From positions 1 to 7,049 of the forward strand of contig JACMRO010000566.1 in assembly GCA_014376425.1 (NCBI GenBank): a DNA stretch of 7,049 bases. The letters run 5' to 3'. Below are positions 5,782 to 7,049 of this stretch, piece by piece; the first letter of the stretch is position 1, and each line of letters begins with the position of its first letter. A program made the translations under genes and the position numbers. The DNA comes from Rubritepida sp. GTDB taxonomy: Bacteria; Pseudomonadota; Alphaproteobacteria; Acetobacterales; Acetobacteraceae. The notes below the pieces were generated by a model. It was not told the origin of the DNA, ran no database searches, and saw only the letters and a program-made list of their open reading frames with translations.

Positions 5782-6402
5782 TCAGGCCGTGGCGATGGCC
5801 GTGTTCATCGCGCGTACCCCCGCCGCGGCGCCCTGGGGGTGCCCCCAGACCGCGCCGACCACGGCGAGGAAATCCGCCCCGGCGCGCACCAGTGGCGCGC
5901 AATTCGCCGCCGTGATGCCGCCGATGGCGACGCAGGGGACCTCCATCACCTCGCTCCACCATTCGAGCAGGGCCAGGTCGGCCTCGTATTCGGTGGGCTT
6001 GGTGTCGGTGGGGAAGAAGGCGCCGAACGCGACGTAATCCGCCCCCATTTCGCCCGCGCGCATCGCCAGGTGGCGTGAAGCGTGACAGGTGATGCCAAGG
6101 ATCCGCTGGTCCAGCAGCATTCGCGCCCCGGCGTGGTCGCCGTCGGATTGGCCCAGATGGGCACCGTCGCAGCCCAGCCGGGCGGCCAGTTGCGCGTCGT
6201 CGTTGAGGATGAAGGCCACGTCGCGCGCCTGCGCCACGGGCATCAGCGCCTCGACCGCGCGGGCCACGTCGTCGGGCGCGGCGCCCTTCAGCCGCAGCTG
6301 CAGGCAGGCGACGTCGCCCGCATCGAGTGCTGTCGCCAGCGTGTCGGCGAAGCCTGCGGGCAGTGCGGGCGGCGTGATGAGGTAGAGGCGGCAATCGGGC
6401 AT
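5782..6402 (-). CDS. thiE: Thiamine-phosphate synthase
   Basis: A 206-residue TIM-barrel enzyme that couples hydroxymethylpyrimidine diphosphate with thiazole phosphate to give thiamine phosphate, in the cytosol. Key segments are present: QLRLK (35-39, the usual QxRxK), ILNDD (65-69, with the Mg-binding Asp D68), DGAHLGQSDGD (79-89, second Mg Asp D87), GITCH (103-107, usually GVSxH), GADYVAFGAFFPTDTK (120-135, with the diphosphate-binding Lys K135) and VAIGGI (158-163). Keeping QxRxK, ND and TxTK argues for ThiE over the thiazole tautomerase TenI. The start at 6402 begins directly at the first barrel strand (CRLYLIT), and a GAGG lies a little far upstream. It lies 13 bp after the DUF4345 gene on the same strand, so probably is co-transcribed. 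No other thiamine gene and no TPP riboswitch are seen. Confidence 0.93.
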   Translation of the reverse strand: MPDCRLYLITPPALPAGFADTLATALDAGDVACLQLRLKGAAPDDVARAVEALMPVAQARDVAFILNDDAQLAARLGCDGAHLGQSDGDHAGARMLLDQRILGITCHASRHLAMRAGEMGADYVAFGAFFPTDTKPTEYEADLALLEWWSEVMEVPCVAIGGITAANCAPLVRAGADFLAVVGAVWGHPQGAAAGVRAMNTAIATA

Positions 6403-6415
6403 GGCCCGTCTTGCC

Positions 6416-6826
6416 TCAGCCGAGCCGCCGCTGCCAGAGCCACAGCGCGGGGACGACACCCAGTTCCATCAGCAGCGGCAATTGCTGCGACAGGGGCGGC
6501 ACGCCCGCCAGCGCCCAGCCGGCCAGCCGGGCGCCGCCGCCGACCACCACGATGAAGGCCAGGGCCGCGAAGGCAGCGCCGCGGGCGCGGGGCTGCTGCG
6601 CGCACCAAAGCCCCAGCAGGCCGATGCCGAACAACAGGCCGGAGAGGTAGCGCGCATGGCTGTCCGGTGCCGGTGCCAGCGCCGTGTCGAGAAAGCCGAA
6701 GGCGGTTGTGGCACCCGCGCCGCCGGCCAGCAGGGGCACGAGGCACGCGAGGCGGACCGCCCAGGGAAAAAGACCGGGAAAGATACCGGGGAAAAGACCG
6801 GGGGAGAGGTTTGGGGCGGGGTTCAT
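6416..6826 (-). CDS. DUF4345 family integral membrane protein
   Basis: A 136-residue hydrophobic protein fitting DUF4345, a small membrane family with no assigned function. About four membrane segments can be seen: roughly residues 23-45, 59-75, 84-106 and 115-131. Family-like signatures are ARYLSGLLFGIGLLGLW, then VVVGGGARLAGWALAG, and a C-terminal ELGVVPALWLWQRR. Residues 7-22 are unusual: LSPG, LFPG, IFPG, LFPW, encoded by 12-bp tandem repeats. The ATG at 6826 has no Shine-Dalgarno sequence on the minus strand, so the true start is uncertain, but no better start lies before the first membrane segment. It follows the TauE/SafE gene by 83 bp and precedes thiE by 13 bp. Its role is unknown; the link to thiE is probably only co-transcription. 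Confidence 0.8.
   Translation of the reverse strand: MNPAPNLSPGLFPGIFPGLFPWAVRLACLVPLLAGGAGATTAFGFLDTALAPAPDSHARYLSGLLFGIGLLGLWCAQQPRARGAAFAALAFIVVVGGGARLAGWALAGVPPLSQQLPLLMELGVVPALWLWQRRLG
6761..6808 (-). repeat. Four imperfect 12-bp tandem repeats in the DUF4345 gene
   Basis: Plus-strand units at 6761-6772, 6773-6784, 6785-6796 and 6797-6808 share the pattern accggggaaaag with few changes (the first unit begins ccaggg). In the minus-strand reading frame they encode LSPG, LFPG, IFPG and LFPW. Unit length is a multiple of three, so changes in copy number would keep the frame. Confidence 0.8.
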
Positions 6827-6870
6827 GCCGGAGGAACGTAGAACCTGCGCTGCGGCTGCGCGGCCGCATC

Positions 6871-6891
6871 CCCTGGCCGGACTGGCCAAGG
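6871..6891. other. Hairpin between the TauE/SafE and DUF4345 genes
   Basis: Plus strand CCCTGGCC (6871-6878), loop GGACT, GGCCAAGG (6884-6891). On the minus-strand transcript this makes an 8-bp stem with one G-U pair and a 5-nt loop. It lies within the 83-bp gap after the exporter stop. There is no U-run after it, so a classical Rho-independent terminator is not supported; it could be an attenuating or RNA-stability structure, or chance in GC-rich DNA. Confidence 0.3.
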
Positions 6892-6909
6892 CAGGGGGTG
6901 CGCCCGGCG

Positions 6910-7049
6910 TCAGGCCGACCGCCACAGCAGATGCCCGCCCAACGCCAGGATGCCCAGGAAAAATACCTGCCGGAACGCGGCCTCGGGCAGCACCCGCCGC
7001 AGCCGTGCCCCCAGCCACTGCCCGCCCAGCGCAGGCAGCAGCGCCAGCA
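6910..7049 (-). CDS. Sulfite exporter TauE/SafE family (TSUP) protein, C-terminal end only
   Basis: The frame is open from the right edge to a TGA at 6912-6910, giving the last 45 residues. The sequence LALLPALGGQWLGARLRRVLP, then EAAFRQVFFLGILALGGHLLW, matches the end of TauE/SafE (TSUP) membrane transporters: a short helix end, the conserved G-x-W-L-G-x-R-L-R turn, the AFR motif and a final membrane helix. Members move sulfonates, sulfite or other organic anions across the inner membrane; the substrate cannot be told from this piece. The N-terminal part lies outside the window. The stop is 83 bp before the DUF4345 start on the same strand. Confidence 0.8.
   Translation of the reverse strand, partial: LALLPALGGQWLGARLRRVLPEAAFRQVFFLGILALGGHLLWRSA

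Noticed and set aside
6402..6416. TPP riboswitch upstream of thiE
   Set aside because: Only 13 bp separate thiE from the previous gene, and no THI-box-like sequence is seen there or in the 83-bp gap upstream of the DUF4345 gene.

Overview
The window is compact, very GC-rich bacterial DNA with strong G/C preference at third codon positions. It holds ten protein genes, eight complete and two cut by the window edges, and no RNA gene, insertion sequence or CRISPR array that I can see. The gene content (TauE/SafE exporter, DUF4345 membrane protein, RutF/HpaC-type flavin reductase, DUF3047 secreted protein, dienelactone hydrolase, FkbM methyltransferase) and the base composition suggest a high-GC alphaproteobacterium, perhaps an Acetobacteraceae relative. 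That placement is inference; no marker gene is present.

Layout. Bases 1-1262 (minus strand): a dienelactone hydrolase (561-1262), followed downstream by the N-terminal part of a permuted NlpC/P60-like (YiiX/LRAT-like) protein that runs off the left edge. Bases 1309-2506 (plus): a DUF3047 protein with a signal peptide, then a flavin reductase 10 bp later. Bases 2503-4467 (minus): a tightly coupled three-gene cassette, transcribed VOC/bleomycin-resistance-like protein, FkbM methyltransferase, then a trypsin-like protein in which two of the three catalytic residues appear to be replaced. Bases 4522-5754 (plus): a protein joining an N-terminal DUF4157-type HExxH zinc-peptidase motif to an alpha-helical, His/Asp-rich domain. 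Bases 5782-7049 (minus): the tail of a TauE/SafE exporter, a DUF4345 membrane protein and thiamine-phosphate synthase (thiE). Intergenic gaps are all under 90 bp.

How the genes may work together. Most look like independent housekeeping or accessory enzymes. The two most unusual items lie beside each other and are divergently transcribed: the VOC/FkbM/pseudoprotease cassette and the DUF4157 fusion protein. DUF4157 is a domain family known from cargo and associated proteins of contractile injection systems and polymorphic toxins, so the fusion may be a delivered effector. No injection-system structural gene is visible, so this stays a hypothesis. Two N-terminal, membrane-targeting segments (the DUF3047 signal peptide and the first part of the DUF4345 protein) carry in-frame short tandem duplications.
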